From Myxococcus stipitatus (GTDB lineage: Bacteria > Myxococcota > Myxococcia > Myxococcales > Myxococcaceae): a DNA stretch of 64,000 nucleotides. Made by a program: the position numbers and the translations under genes. The stretch is from assembly GCF_021412625.1 (NCBI RefSeq), contig NZ_JAKCFI010000007.1, forward strand, positions 248,001 to 312,000, read 5' to 3'. Under the pieces are notes generated by a model. That model was not told where the DNA came from. It saw only the letters and a program-made list of their open reading frames with translations, and did not search any database. This document shows positions 16,993-25,413 of the stretch, piece by piece. Each line of letters opens with the position of its first letter. Positions within the stretch are counted from its first letter, which is position 1.

Positions 16993-19143
16993 ATGAAGAA
17001 GACATTCTCCACCTCCGCGTTGGCCTCTCGGCTGGCCGTCCCCGCCTTCCGCGCGCTGGAGGGCGTCGCCCGCCAGTTGGATGTCGGGCTGGCCAGGTCT
17101 TCGGCTCCTCCGACGGCATCACGAGGGGACGGAGCGCCGGGTTCCCTCGCGTCCGAGCCCGACTCCGACAGCTCGCCGGAAGGCGAGGCACGCGGCCGGA
17201 CCGGGAGTCCTTCGTTCTCCAAGGCGATGACGGAGGGCATACGGACACGGATCCGGAACGAGCCCCTGGTGACGCATCAGGGGCTTCCCGCCACGGTGCA
17301 GGAACACGCCGGGACCTCGGTCGTCGCGGCAGGTGGGCCATCGCTCCAGGGAGCCACGACGACCGACGAGCAGGCGCAGCCCCGGACCGGAGCCCTGGCG
17401 ACGCATCGCTCAACGCACTCCATCACTTCAACGGAACGCTCCGGCGTCGAGATGTTCGCAGCGCACCAGCAGTCGTTCCCAGGCTCGATGACGGAGGGCG
17501 TCCCAACACACGCCCTGCTGCCCTATCGGTCGCCGCTCCCCAGCATGGCCTCGGAACGATCCGGGGCTGATTCCATCGCGCCGCCTCGGCCGCCATCCCT
17601 CGACGCGACCACCGGAGCCTCGCCAGCACAGGGACAGACCGGAGCCGCGGAATCTCGGGCGAGGTCGCTCGATACGACGGCAGCATCCGCGGGGACCGGG
17701 AGCATCGCGGCGAAGGCGGGCGCACAGGGACACTCCTGGACCGAGGCAGGCACGCTGGAAGGCCTGCCCCGCATCGACAGCGACACGGCATCGAGCACTC
17801 GGGAGCATCCGGGCAACGCGTCCCCCCTCTCAGCGCCGTATACGCCAGGAAAGCAGGGGGTCCGGCTGCTGCGCCCCGCTCCCGCTCGGAGGGAAACGGC
17901 GCGGCTCCGGGACCCGGCCAACGAGCACCGCTCCACGCCCCTCCCCCCGACCCACGATGCGCCCCGCGCGGGCACCGCGTCCCCGACTCCGGGACGGGAC
18001 TCGCGCAGCCAAGGCCGCCCAGTCGATCCCTCTTTCCAGAGCGGACCAACCGCCGCCGCGCCTCTCTCTCCGGCTCCGCCGCGCTCAATCCACGGGCCAG
18101 CTGCGCCCGAGCAGAGCGGACCAATCGCCGCTGTGTCTCTCCCACCGGGTCCGCTGCCGCGTCTCACCAATGGCCCTGGTGTGCTCGAACAGAGTGGACC
18201 ATCCGCCACCGCGTCTCTCCCACCGGCTCCGCCGCCGCGCCCCGCCCATGGCCCTGCTGTGCTCACTGGATGGGAGCCTGGAGATGCGGCTCGTGCATCC
18301 GCCACCACCTCTCTCTTGTCGTCTCCGCCGCGCTCCATCCACGGCACAGCTGAGCCCGTTCAGAGCGGACCAACCGTCGCTCCATCCCTCTTTCCAACTC
18401 CGCCGCCGCGCTCCATCCACGGCCCAGCTGCAATCGCTCAGAGCGGACCAACCGCCGCCGCGTCCTTCCCTCCGACCCCGCCGCCGCGCCCCATCCACGG
18501 CCCAGCTGCGCCCCCTGGGTGGGGGCCTGGAGACGCGGCTCGCGCGTCCGCCCCACCCGTGCTTCACCCATCCGCCGCCGCGCATCCGGCCATCCCCGCC
18601 GCCGTTGTGTCCCGGGCAGCGCCCTGCCACTTCACGTCATCGCCTCAGGCCCAGGACGCCCCCGTGCGAACCTCGGCCCCACGGGATGCGGAGGGCCTCG
18701 GCGCAACGTCCGCGCCCGTCCGCGCGCGCCCCGCCGGACTCGTCGCGCTTCGCCCCGTGGCGACCGCGCCACGACGCCCCTCAGCGAGGCTCGTCTTCGC
18801 GCCCTCAGAACACGCCTCCGCGACATCGGCGGAATCCGCCACGCCCGAAAGCGCGACGCCGCCCAAGGCGGCTCCCGTGAGCCACTTCGCGACCCAGGTG
18901 GGCCAGGAGGTCGCCCCCGTCCTCGAGCACGCCCAGCGCCTCACCCACGCCTCGCTCACCGTCGACACCTCCTCTCGAGCATCGACCGAGGCGCCTCCCA
19001 GCTCGGCCGTGCGCAACACCTTCAACGTGAATGTCCACCTCGACCCGGCGACCGCGCCGGGCGGCATGGACCGGCGCACCCTGGAGGACGCGCTGGTGGA
19101 CATCCTTCGCGAGACGGCGCGCCGTCACGGGCTGGAGGTCTGA
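16993..19143 (+). CDS. Proline/serine-rich repeat protein in the tape-measure position
   Basis: 716 residues, ATG preceded by GGAGGGGGA. Residues 1-40 are a plausible helix (SALASRLAVPAFRALEGVAR). Residues ~40-620 are low complexity, rich in Pro, Ser, Ala, Thr and Gly with no predicted fold; between ~347 and ~522 are tandem units of the form HGPAx(x)xQSGPxAAxSLPPxPPPR. The last ~50 residues are folded again: NTFNVNVHLDP then RRTLEDALVDILRETARRHG, a strand-plus-helix end. It occupies the slot of the tape-measure gene, between the chaperone-like gene and the hub gene, but has none of the long helical, glycine-zipper or membrane segments usual in tape measures. Function unknown: an atypical length ruler, or a lumen or surface protein. 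Confidence 0.6.
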   Translation: MKKTFSTSALASRLAVPAFRALEGVARQLDVGLARSSAPPTASRGDGAPGSLASEPDSDSSPEGEARGRTGSPSFSKAMTEGIRTRIRNEPLVTHQGLPATVQEHAGTSVVAAGGPSLQGATTTDEQAQPRTGALATHRSTHSITSTERSGVEMFAAHQQSFPGSMTEGVPTHALLPYRSPLPSMASERSGADSIAPPRPPSLDATTGASPAQGQTGAAESRARSLDTTAASAGTGSIAAKAGAQGHSWTEAGTLEGLPRIDSDTASSTREHPGNASPLSAPYTPGKQGVRLLRPAPARRETARLRDPANEHRSTPLPPTHDAPRAGTASPTPGRDSRSQGRPVDPSFQSGPTAAAPLSPAPPRSIHGPAAPEQSGPIAAVSLPPGPLPRLTNGPGVLEQSGPSATASLPPAPPPRPAHGPAVLTGWEPGDAARASATTSLLSSPPRSIHGTAEPVQSGPTVAPSLFPTPPPRSIHGPAAIAQSGPTAAASFPPTPPPRPIHGPAAPPGWGPGDAARASAPPVLHPSAAAHPAIPAAVVSRAAPCHFTSSPQAQDAPVRTSAPRDAEGLGATSAPVRARPAGLVALRPVATAPRRPSARLVFAPSEHASATSAESATPESATPPKAAPVSHFATQVGQEVAPVLEHAQRLTHASLTVDTSSRASTEAPPSSAVRNTFNVNVHLDPATAPGGMDRRTLEDALVDILRETARRHGLEV
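18034..18560 (+). repeat. Imperfect tandem repeats inside the proline-rich tail protein
   Basis: About six degenerate units of ~75-95 bases, each coding a variant of PPRSIHGPA...QSGP. Two longer units share PPPRPxHGPA followed by G-W-x-P-G-D-A-A-R-A-S-A. The DNA copies differ at many bases, so this is an old, diverged repeat, not a recent slippage tract. Confidence 0.7.
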
Positions 19144-19147
19144 GGCC

Positions 19148-20176
19148 ATGGCGGGAATCGGATACACGGTGAGCGTCGGCTCCCTCCAGGCCTCGAACAA
19201 GCCGCGCCAGGGGCAGGCCTTCGTCCGCGCCATCACCAGCGAGCTGACGATGGACGGCGCCGGCGGACGCTGCACGCTGGAGTTCGTCCCCTCCGACGCC
19301 GCCCTCCCCGCTCCGGGCGACGTGACGACCATCGCCCTCGATGGTGGCGACGGCTCCGTCACCGTCTTCACCGGCCTCGTCCTGGAGTCGCGGGCCGCGC
19401 CGGACGTGGGCATCGTGACGGGCGGCGACGTGCTCGCGAAGCTCGCCCGGCTCGATGTCTCGGGCGCCTACGAGCAGATGTCCGCGGGCGCCATCGTGCG
19501 GGACCTGGTGGGCAAGGCCGGTGGCACTCCCGGCACCATCGAGGATGGGCCCAAGTTCCCCAGCTACGTCCTGCACCGCGGCCCTCGCGCGCTGCGCCAC
19601 ATCCAACGCCTCGCCGAGCAGAGCGGCTTCGACCTCTTCACGGACGGCCAGGGCAAGGTCCACTTCGCGAAACCCAAGACGGGGAGCGCCGACCACCGCT
19701 TCGTCTATCGCACCCAGGTGCTGCGCACCGAGCTGCGCAAGCCCCTGCCCGCCATCGACGGCTTCGAGGTGTGGGGCGAAGGCGCGGCCAGCAGCCAGGG
19801 CGAAGCCAAGGCCCATTGGCTCGTGGACGACCTGTCCTCCATCCAAGGCAAGGCCGCGCTCGACTCGACGGGCGCCGTGCGCGCGGGCTCCACCGGCAAG
19901 GCCTCGCGAGAGGTGAAGGATGGCGCGGTCCGCTCCGGCGATGACGCCTCCACCCAGGCCAAGGTACGCACGGCGGCGCTGGCCGCCCGCCCCCTGCACG
20001 GCTTCATCGAGGTCCTCGGAGCCCCCTCCGTGAAGCCAGGGGACCTGGTGGAGGTCGGTGACATCCCGGAGGGCCATCCCGTGGAGGCCCTGCTCTCCGG
20101 CGAAGTCCTTCGTGTCCGCTCGGTGCGGCACACCTTGAACGCCCGCACGGGCTTCACCACCCGGATGGAACTCTGA
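19148..20176 (+). CDS. Tail hub protein (phage late control gene D family)
   Basis: 342 residues from the ATG at 19148 (MAGIGYTVSVGSLQASNKPR). It shows the gpD/gp27-like hub pattern: VTVFTGLVLE (first barrel), the long helix-and-loop segment MSAGAIVRDLVGKAGGTPGT, then LRHIQRLAEQSGFDLFTDGQ, the very typical 'lefLrrLaeeeGf-f-vd-dGk' signature of P2 gpD, Mu gp44 and the N-terminus of VgrG, and an LTRMEL-like end. The hub is a trimer joining the sixfold tube to the threefold spike. It is followed 1 base later by the baseplate factor gene. Confidence 0.88.
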   Translation: MAGIGYTVSVGSLQASNKPRQGQAFVRAITSELTMDGAGGRCTLEFVPSDAALPAPGDVTTIALDGGDGSVTVFTGLVLESRAAPDVGIVTGGDVLAKLARLDVSGAYEQMSAGAIVRDLVGKAGGTPGTIEDGPKFPSYVLHRGPRALRHIQRLAEQSGFDLFTDGQGKVHFAKPKTGSADHRFVYRTQVLRTELRKPLPAIDGFEVWGEGAASSQGEAKAHWLVDDLSSIQGKAALDSTGAVRAGSTGKASREVKDGAVRSGDDASTQAKVRTAALAARPLHGFIEVLGAPSVKPGDLVEVGDIPEGHPVEALLSGEVLRVRSVRHTLNARTGFTTRMEL

Positions 20177-20177
20177 C

Positions 20178-21080
20178 ATGCCCGTCCGTATCGGAAAGAT
20201 CGAGCTCGTCGGGCTCACCAACATCTACACCGAGGACGCGCGCAACCTCGTGCAGCAGCGCGTGCCCGGTCAGGCCGGCAGCGTCTTCCAGGACCTGGGC
20301 CGCGAGCCCGTCACCGTCGTGATGGAGGGGCTGCTGCTGGGCGAGGACCCGCAGGCCGCCCTGGAGGAGCTCCGACAGGCCCAGATGAAGGCCACGCCGA
20401 TGTCGTTCGCCTCGGACGCCATCGCGGGCGCGGACCTCACCGACGTCCTCATCGCCGACTTCCAGGTCCGTCAGCTCGCGGGCCACCAGAACCGCTTCAG
20501 CTTCTTCCTGCGGGTCAAGGAGTACGTCGAACCGCCCGTCTCGAAGGATGCCGGCGTCGCCGCCGTCAACGAGGCCGTCAAGCAGGACGCGAAGGCGTGG
20601 GCCAAGAGCTCCACCGACGCCGCGAGCGTGCTGCAGAACCCCGAGTCGCTGATGGACGCCGTCGACGAGAACCCCGACCTGCTCAACCACCTGAGCCCGG
20701 ACGAGCTGGGCTCGGTGGTCAACGGCACCAAGGACTCGCTGACCGGCAAGGACTTCGGCGGCCTCATGAGCAAGCTCGGGAAGGTGAACCCGGGCGCCAT
20801 CATCGGCTTCGTGAAGTCGCTGAGCGAGGCGGGGAGCATCGGCGAGTTCATCCAGAAGCTCGCCACGGAGGGCATCAACCTCCTGGAGGAGATGACCGGC
20901 CTCGACCTGGGCGCCGCGCTCAAGGTCATCAAGGGCATCGCGGGAGCCGGGGACTTCCTCGCCAAGGTCCAGGCCGTGGCGAAGGAAGCCAGCGCCCTGG
21001 GCGAGGCCATCGTCGGCTTCGACCCGCTCGGCCCCTTCCAGAACCTGGAGGCGCTGGAGAAGAAGGAGGAACAGCCATGA
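20178..21080 (+). CDS. Baseplate/tail factor with DNA-circularisation-protein-like N-terminus
   Basis: 300 residues. The first ~120 (MPVRIGKIELVGLTNIYTED, LGREPVTVVMEGLLLGEDPQ, LIADFQVRQLAGHQNRFSFF) follow the pattern of the 'DNA circularisation N-terminal' family (Mu gp43 type), which despite its name is a tail-tube initiator or baseplate component near the hub. The C-terminal ~170 residues are helical and alanine/glycine-rich (DELGSVVNGTKDSLTGKDFG, LKVIKGIAGAGDFLAKVQAV) and resemble a short membrane-interacting or coiled segment. The stop overlaps the next start (ATGA). Confidence 0.7.
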   Translation: MPVRIGKIELVGLTNIYTEDARNLVQQRVPGQAGSVFQDLGREPVTVVMEGLLLGEDPQAALEELRQAQMKATPMSFASDAIAGADLTDVLIADFQVRQLAGHQNRFSFFLRVKEYVEPPVSKDAGVAAVNEAVKQDAKAWAKSSTDAASVLQNPESLMDAVDENPDLLNHLSPDELGSVVNGTKDSLTGKDFGGLMSKLGKVNPGAIIGFVKSLSEAGSIGEFIQKLATEGINLLEEMTGLDLGAALKVIKGIAGAGDFLAKVQAVAKEASALGEAIVGFDPLGPFQNLEALEKKEEQP

Positions 21081-21628
21081 GCACCACCGCCGACATCGTC
21101 ACCGCCATCTCGAAGTTCATCAAAGCGCTGGATGAGCTGCTCCAGACGGACACGGTGGAGGCCATCATCGAGCTCGTGGCCGAGTTCGGCATCGGCGCCC
21201 CCGTGAAGGTGGGCATCGATGCGCTGGTCAAGGCCGTGGACCTCATCCTGGTCTGGCTCGGCCGGTTGGATCAGGTCTTCGCCATCGACGACATGCTCCA
21301 GAGCCTCCAACCCGCGTTCGAGGGACTGACGGGCATCGGCGGCTCCGACGATGACGCCCAGAACCCCGACTACGCCACGCTCGCTCCGCTCATCACCGCG
21401 GCGAAGGCGGCGATGCAGGTCCTCGACAAGCTGACCGCGGGCGTCCACCTCATCTTCGAGGCCGTCATCCCCCGGCAAGCCGTCCTGTCCCTGCGTGAGT
21501 CGCTCGGCCACCTCAAGGAGACGCTCGCGGAGCTGGGCTCGAAGCTCGTCAGCCCAGGCAAGGCCGCGTCCAAGTCCTTCCGCCCGGGCAGCCTCACGGG
21601 CGTCACGGCATCGGGAGGCGCGGCATGA
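21077..21628 (+). CDS. Small helical tail-cluster protein, unknown
   Basis: 183 residues, strong ribosome site (AGGAGGA) and a 4-base overlap with the previous stop, so it is translationally coupled. All-helical by eye: ADIVTAISKFIKALDELLQT, VDLILVWLGRLDQVFAIDDM, VHLIFEAVIPRQAVLSLRES, with a Ser/Gly-rich tail. I know no family. It lies between the baseplate factor and spike genes, and its last 4 bases overlap the spike start. Its composition resembles the protein at 13622. Possible roles: tail-interior cargo, spike-proximal plug or chaperone. Confidence 0.7.
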   Translation: MSTTADIVTAISKFIKALDELLQTDTVEAIIELVAEFGIGAPVKVGIDALVKAVDLILVWLGRLDQVFAIDDMLQSLQPAFEGLTGIGGSDDDAQNPDYATLAPLITAAKAAMQVLDKLTAGVHLIFEAVIPRQAVLSLRESLGHLKETLAELGSKLVSPGKAASKSFRPGSLTGVTASGGAA

Positions 21629-22257
21629 GCGACCTGGTCACCATCATCCGCGCCATCATCCGGGACGAGCTGGCGTCGCTGCGCATGGGCGACATCGGCG
21701 TGGTGACGAGCGCCTTCCCCCACGCGGATGGCGACGCGCACAACCACGAGTGCCACGTGAAGCTGCGCGAGAGCGGCCTGGAGCTGCGCCGCGTCCCCAT
21801 CGCCACGCCCCACATCGGCATGGTGAGCGCGCCGCGCGCGGGCGACCTCGTCGTCATCACGTACATCGGCGGAGACCCCAACCGCCCCATCATCACCGGC
21901 CGGCTGTACTCGGACACGCTCAACCCGCCCATCCACGAGGCGGACGAGTGGCGGGTCGTCTCTCCTCCGGGGGGGAAGACCTCCATCGCCATCGACCAGG
22001 AGCAGTCCATCGTCCTCACCGCCGGAGAGACGGTGGTCACCGTGAAGCAGGACGACGTCATCACCATCAAGGGCAAGACGGACCTGTCCCTGGAGGTGGA
22101 GGGCAACGTGCAGCTCAAGTGCACCGACTGCACGGTGGACGCCTCCGGGAAGATCGACCTGGGCAAGGGCGGCAGCGGCGTCATCACCGAGCAGAGCCAC
22201 AAGTGCTACTTCACCGGCGCTCCGCTCAAGGGCTCGAAGGACGTGAAGGCCAAGTAG
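21625..22257 (+). CDS. Baseplate spike protein (gpV / gp45 family)
   Basis: 210 residues. The N-terminal ~100 form the OB-fold of gpV/VgrG-gp5 proteins: GDIGVVTSAFPHADGDAHNH, ECHVKLRESGLELRRVPIAT, IGMVSAPRAGDLVVITYIGG and PNRPIITGRLYSDTLNPP. From ~120 the protein becomes a run of short strands (SIAIDQEQSIVLTAGETVVT, ITIKGKTDLSLEVEGNVQLK), the triple-stranded beta-helix needle that punctures the target membrane. Two cysteines (KCTDCTVD) and a histidine near the end (EQSHKCYF) may sit at the tip; iron-binding tips are known in gpV but use an HxH motif that I do not see. There is no separate PAAR protein. Confidence 0.85.
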   Translation: MSDLVTIIRAIIRDELASLRMGDIGVVTSAFPHADGDAHNHECHVKLRESGLELRRVPIATPHIGMVSAPRAGDLVVITYIGGDPNRPIITGRLYSDTLNPPIHEADEWRVVSPPGGKTSIAIDQEQSIVLTAGETVVTVKQDDVITIKGKTDLSLEVEGNVQLKCTDCTVDASGKIDLGKGGSGVITEQSHKCYFTGAPLKGSKDVKAK

Positions 22258-22259
22258 CC

Positions 22260-22910
22260 ATGCCCGCCCCGACCGGATCCGAAATCGGCGGTCTCGCGAA
22301 GAGCGCCATGCAGTCCGCGAGCCTCCGGGGAGAGAACGCCCCGGACCTGGCCACCGCGCTGGGAGACGCCTGCGGACAGGCCTTCACCCTCTTCACGGCC
22401 ATGGCCATGGTGACGCCGGGGATTCCGGCCGCCGCGCCCCCGCCCCCGGGCTCCGGCAGCACCGCGGGCCCCGGGATGATGCTGCCCCCTCCAGCAGGCG
22501 CCCCCGGGGCGTCGCAGATCGAACCCATCGCCAAGGGGCTGCTCGCGGCGAACAAGATCAACGGCGAGCAACGCGACGCGCTGGCGAAGGCCATCGGACA
22601 GACCGTCGAACAGGCCCTCACGCTCTTCACCGTCCAGGTGAAGGTCGCGCCGGGCATCGCCATCGCGGGGTTCACCACCTCGTCGCCCGGCAGCCTGATG
22701 GGCGCCGCGCCCGACAAGTCGATGCTCGAGCCCATCGCGTTGGGCTTCCTCATGGCGGGCGGCATCCGCGGCGAGAACGCCAAGGACCTCGCCGCGGCCA
22801 TGGCCGAGACGCTGGGCAACGCGATGACCCAGATGATGACACGCCTCAAGGTCTCGCCAGGCATCCCCAGCTCGCCCGGCGCGACCGCGGGTCCCGGGAG
22901 GTTGCTCTGA
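22260..22910 (+). CDS. Protein with three internal repeats, spike-adjacent
   Basis: 216 residues starting MPAPTGSEIGGLAKSAMQ. It consists of three copies of a ~50-residue unit at ~8-55, ~87-136 and ~157-206. Each unit reads roughly: IA-x-G-L/F-x-x-A-x-x-I/L-R/N-G-E-x-x-x-x-L-A-x-A-x-x-x-x-x-x-x-A-x-T-L/Q-F/M-x-x-x-x-x-V-x-P-G-I. Proline/glycine-rich linkers join them. I recognise no family. The position after the spike is where PAAR tip proteins occur in many contractile systems, and a threefold repeat could in principle cap a threefold-symmetric needle as a monomer. Its stop overlaps the start of the gp25 gene (TGATG). Confidence 0.7.
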   Translation: MPAPTGSEIGGLAKSAMQSASLRGENAPDLATALGDACGQAFTLFTAMAMVTPGIPAAAPPPPGSGSTAGPGMMLPPPAGAPGASQIEPIAKGLLAANKINGEQRDALAKAIGQTVEQALTLFTVQVKVAPGIAIAGFTTSSPGSLMGAAPDKSMLEPIALGFLMAGGIRGENAKDLAAAMAETLGNAMTQMMTRLKVSPGIPSSPGATAGPGRLL

Positions 22911-23320
22911 TGGCGGACGAACTCAAGACGGACCTCCGGCTCGCGTTCAAGGAATCGGGCGAGGTCGACCTGGACTGGTCCCAGGACGCCGGCGCCCCCA
23001 CCGTGAGCGGCAAGGACAACCTCATCCAGGCGCTGACGATGCGGCTGCTGGTCTACCGTGGGCACCTGGACCAGCTCGGGCACCAGCGCTACGGCAGCCG
23101 CGTGGCCGACCTCATCGGCGAGCCGCTGGACCGCGCGAACCTGTCGCTGCTGCGCCGCCACGTCCGTCAGGCCCTCAAGGAGGACCCGCGCGTGGACGAG
23201 GTGACGGAGTTGAGCGTCACCGCCCGGCCGGACCTGCCGGGCGCGGTGGACGTGCGCGCGCGCGTCAAGGCGATCACGGGCGACGCAGTGGAGCTGGGGC
23301 TCGCGCTGGACTTGGGTTGA
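22910..23320 (+). CDS. Baseplate wedge protein, gp25/gpW family
   Basis: 136 residues, the normal size of the family. Pattern of the T4 gp25-like wedge/sheath-initiator fold: DNLIQALTMRLLVYRGHLDQ (the 'I-q-i-L-t-p-kGE' helix region, here with RG rather than GE), YGSRVADLIGEPLDRANLSL and VRQALKEDPRVDEVTELSVT. In phages this protein starts sheath polymerisation on the baseplate. Its stop is 45 bp before the next gene. Confidence 0.8.
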   Translation: MADELKTDLRLAFKESGEVDLDWSQDAGAPTVSGKDNLIQALTMRLLVYRGHLDQLGHQRYGSRVADLIGEPLDRANLSLLRRHVRQALKEDPRVDEVTELSVTARPDLPGAVDVRARVKAITGDAVELGLALDLG

Positions 23321-23365
23321 GCCGGGCGACGACGACGGGAACGGACACGACTTCGGGAGAGCACG

Positions 23366-23851
23366 ATGAACGGCAAGGAAACGCAGGGCATGGACGGAGT
23401 GCTGACCCTCGAGTTGCTCCACCTGGACGGCTCGCTGATGGAGCGGCGCCGCGTCCCCAACCTCATCACCATCGCGGGCAAGCAGCTGGTGGCGGAGCTG
23501 CTCATGGGCCGCGTCACCGCGCTGCCCACCCGTTGGTCCATCGCCGTGGGCACCGGCATCGACCAGCCCAGCCCCAACGACACCATGCTGGGCGCCAAGG
23601 TGGACGAGGCTCCGGACGCCACCCCCAAGGTGGAGGCCGTCAAGCAGGGCGATGGCACCAGCATCGTGCGCGCCACCGTGACGGCCACCCTGCAGCCCCT
23701 CCCCCAGGCCACCGTGCAGCCGCTCACGGAGGCGGGGATCCTCATCCGCCAGGGCGGAGAGACCGCCGTCCTCTTCAACCGGGTGCGCTTCGAGGAGGTC
23801 AACCGCGGTCCCAACATGGTCATGAAGATGACGTGGGAGATCTCGTTTTGA
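23366..23851 (+). CDS. Phage tail-associated beta protein (fibre/collar-like)
   Basis: 161 residues. It follows a pattern common in prophage tail regions: VPNLITIAGKQLVAELLMGR, then WSIAVGTGIDQPSPNDTMLG and a closing ATVTATLQPLPQATVQPLTE/AGILI, ending MKMTWEISF. Such proteins carry the 'N-x-x-x-x-x-G-x-x-x-x-x-x-x-L...aiGtG-t-aps-tDt-L' signature and are thought to be baseplate or fibre components; no reaction is expected. The final codons overlap the gpJ start (TTTTGAGC). The family has no firm functional name that I can supply. Confidence 0.65.
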   Translation: MNGKETQGMDGVLTLELLHLDGSLMERRRVPNLITIAGKQLVAELLMGRVTALPTRWSIAVGTGIDQPSPNDTMLGAKVDEAPDATPKVEAVKQGDGTSIVRATVTATLQPLPQATVQPLTEAGILIRQGGETAVLFNRVRFEEVNRGPNMVMKMTWEISF

Positions 23852-25413
23852 GCCTCATTCCACCAGAACAGACCACGTTCAGCGCCATCGTCGAACGGCT
23901 GCTGACGAACATGGGGGCCGGCACCGACCCCAACGTCGGCGGCATGGCGCGCACCCTGGCGGAGGCCTACGCCCGGGAGATGGCGACGTTCTACGCGATG
24001 ATGGAGCTGGCCCATCGCGCCGGCTACGTCGACACCGCCGAAGGCGCGGCGCTCGACAACGTCGTGGCGGTGCTGGGCATCAAGCGCGCGCCCGCGGGGC
24101 GGCTCACCGGCAACGTCGAGTTCAGCCGCGCGACGCCCGCCCCCGATGACATCGGGATTCCCGCCGGGCGCCGCGTGACAGGCGTCACCTCCGACGGCCA
24201 GCCCCTGCCGCTGTTCGAGACGATGGAGGACGCCACGCTGTTCAAGGGCGAGACCCGCATCGTCGTCCCCGTGCAGGAGGTGCAGGACGAGTCGGAGGCG
24301 GACCGGTCGGCGCCCTCCGTCGTGGACCCAGGCCAGGTGACGATCATGCCCCGGCCCATCCTCGGCATCGAGACACTCTCCAACCCGGGCCCCCTGCGGC
24401 GTGGCGGCGAGAAGGAGACCGACGAGAACCTGCGCGCCCGCGCCCGCACCTCGCTGCGGGATGGGGAGAAGGGCACGCTGGAGTCCATCGGCGCCGCCGT
24501 CCGCCAGCAGGGCGTCAAGCAGGTCACCGTGCGCGAGCCGGCGGACGCCCCTCCAGGCATCGTCGACGTCCTCGTCGGCGACACGGACTTCGAGCTGGAC
24601 GTCGAGGCCGTCGCGCGCGTCGAGAAGGCCATCCGCGAATCCAAGGCCGCGGGCATCCGGGCCCGGCTCCTGTACGCCCGCAGCGTCTACTTCCAGGTCG
24701 ACTTCCAGGTGGAGCCCATCCGCGAGGACATGGACGAGGCGACCTTCGACCGCCTCCGCCGTCAGCTCCAGGAGGCGCTGTCGCTCCACATGAACGACCT
24801 GCCCGTGGGGACGACGGTGAGCCGCCGGAAGCTGGAGGCCGTCCTCTACGGCAACGAGGGCGTGCGCCGCATCACCGGCATGCAGGTCACCACGCACGTG
24901 TGGGGAAAGAACCCGCGACCGCCACCCGAGAAGGACCTGGTCCCCGAGGAGGAGAGCCGCGAGTACGGCATCGATCGCGACTGGCGGCTGGGCCCCCTGG
25001 ACGCGCCCCGCATCGACCTGGCGAAGAAGCCCCCGCGCATCGTCCGACTGCGTCCGCCGCTCTGGCGGTTCGACCTCGTGGTGGCCCTGCTCAACGGAGA
25101 GGCCCGCTCGCCCGAACAGATCCGTGAGTCCCTCCGCGCCGCGCTGGTCCTCTACGGCGCGCGCCTCGCGGAGGATGCCCAGAACGGTCAGCCCGCGGAG
25201 ATCACCTGGGATTCGATCGAGCAGCACCTCGCCACCCATGCTCGCATCGACGCGCTGCTCAACTGCGACATCCGGCTCGAGACGGGCATCACCGTGACGC
25301 TCGTCGACACGCCGCCTCCCTCCGCGCAGGCCGCGGAGCGGGTGACCCGGCTGCTGGTGAAGCCGGACCTCCAGCTCCAGTTCGGCGGCGCCGAGCTGGT
25401 GGGGGGCGGATGA
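23848..25413 (+). CDS. Baseplate J-like protein
   Basis: 521 residues. The start is a TTG at 23848 (LSLIPPEQTTFSAIVERLLT) that overlaps the previous stop; the open frame extends to 23317 but upstream codons are GC artefact. It follows the gpJ family (P2 J, Mu gp47, Afp11): helical N-terminus with MARTLAEAYAREMATFYAMM, a beta domain (PAGRLTGNVEFSRATPAPDD, IGIPAGRRVTG), the RRGGEKETDENLRARAR motif, which matches the family's 'GG-d-Et-ee-rlR', and a C-terminal domain with ESIGAAVRQQGVKQVTVREP. J proteins form the outer baseplate wedges that trigger sheath contraction. It is larger than P2 J (~300), having an extra ~170-residue C-terminal region. Confidence 0.85.
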   Translation: MSLIPPEQTTFSAIVERLLTNMGAGTDPNVGGMARTLAEAYAREMATFYAMMELAHRAGYVDTAEGAALDNVVAVLGIKRAPAGRLTGNVEFSRATPAPDDIGIPAGRRVTGVTSDGQPLPLFETMEDATLFKGETRIVVPVQEVQDESEADRSAPSVVDPGQVTIMPRPILGIETLSNPGPLRRGGEKETDENLRARARTSLRDGEKGTLESIGAAVRQQGVKQVTVREPADAPPGIVDVLVGDTDFELDVEAVARVEKAIRESKAAGIRARLLYARSVYFQVDFQVEPIREDMDEATFDRLRRQLQEALSLHMNDLPVGTTVSRRKLEAVLYGNEGVRRITGMQVTTHVWGKNPRPPPEKDLVPEEESREYGIDRDWRLGPLDAPRIDLAKKPPRIVRLRPPLWRFDLVVALLNGEARSPEQIRESLRAALVLYGARLAEDAQNGQPAEITWDSIEQHLATHARIDALLNCDIRLETGITVTLVDTPPPSAQAAERVTRLLVKPDLQLQFGGAELVGGG

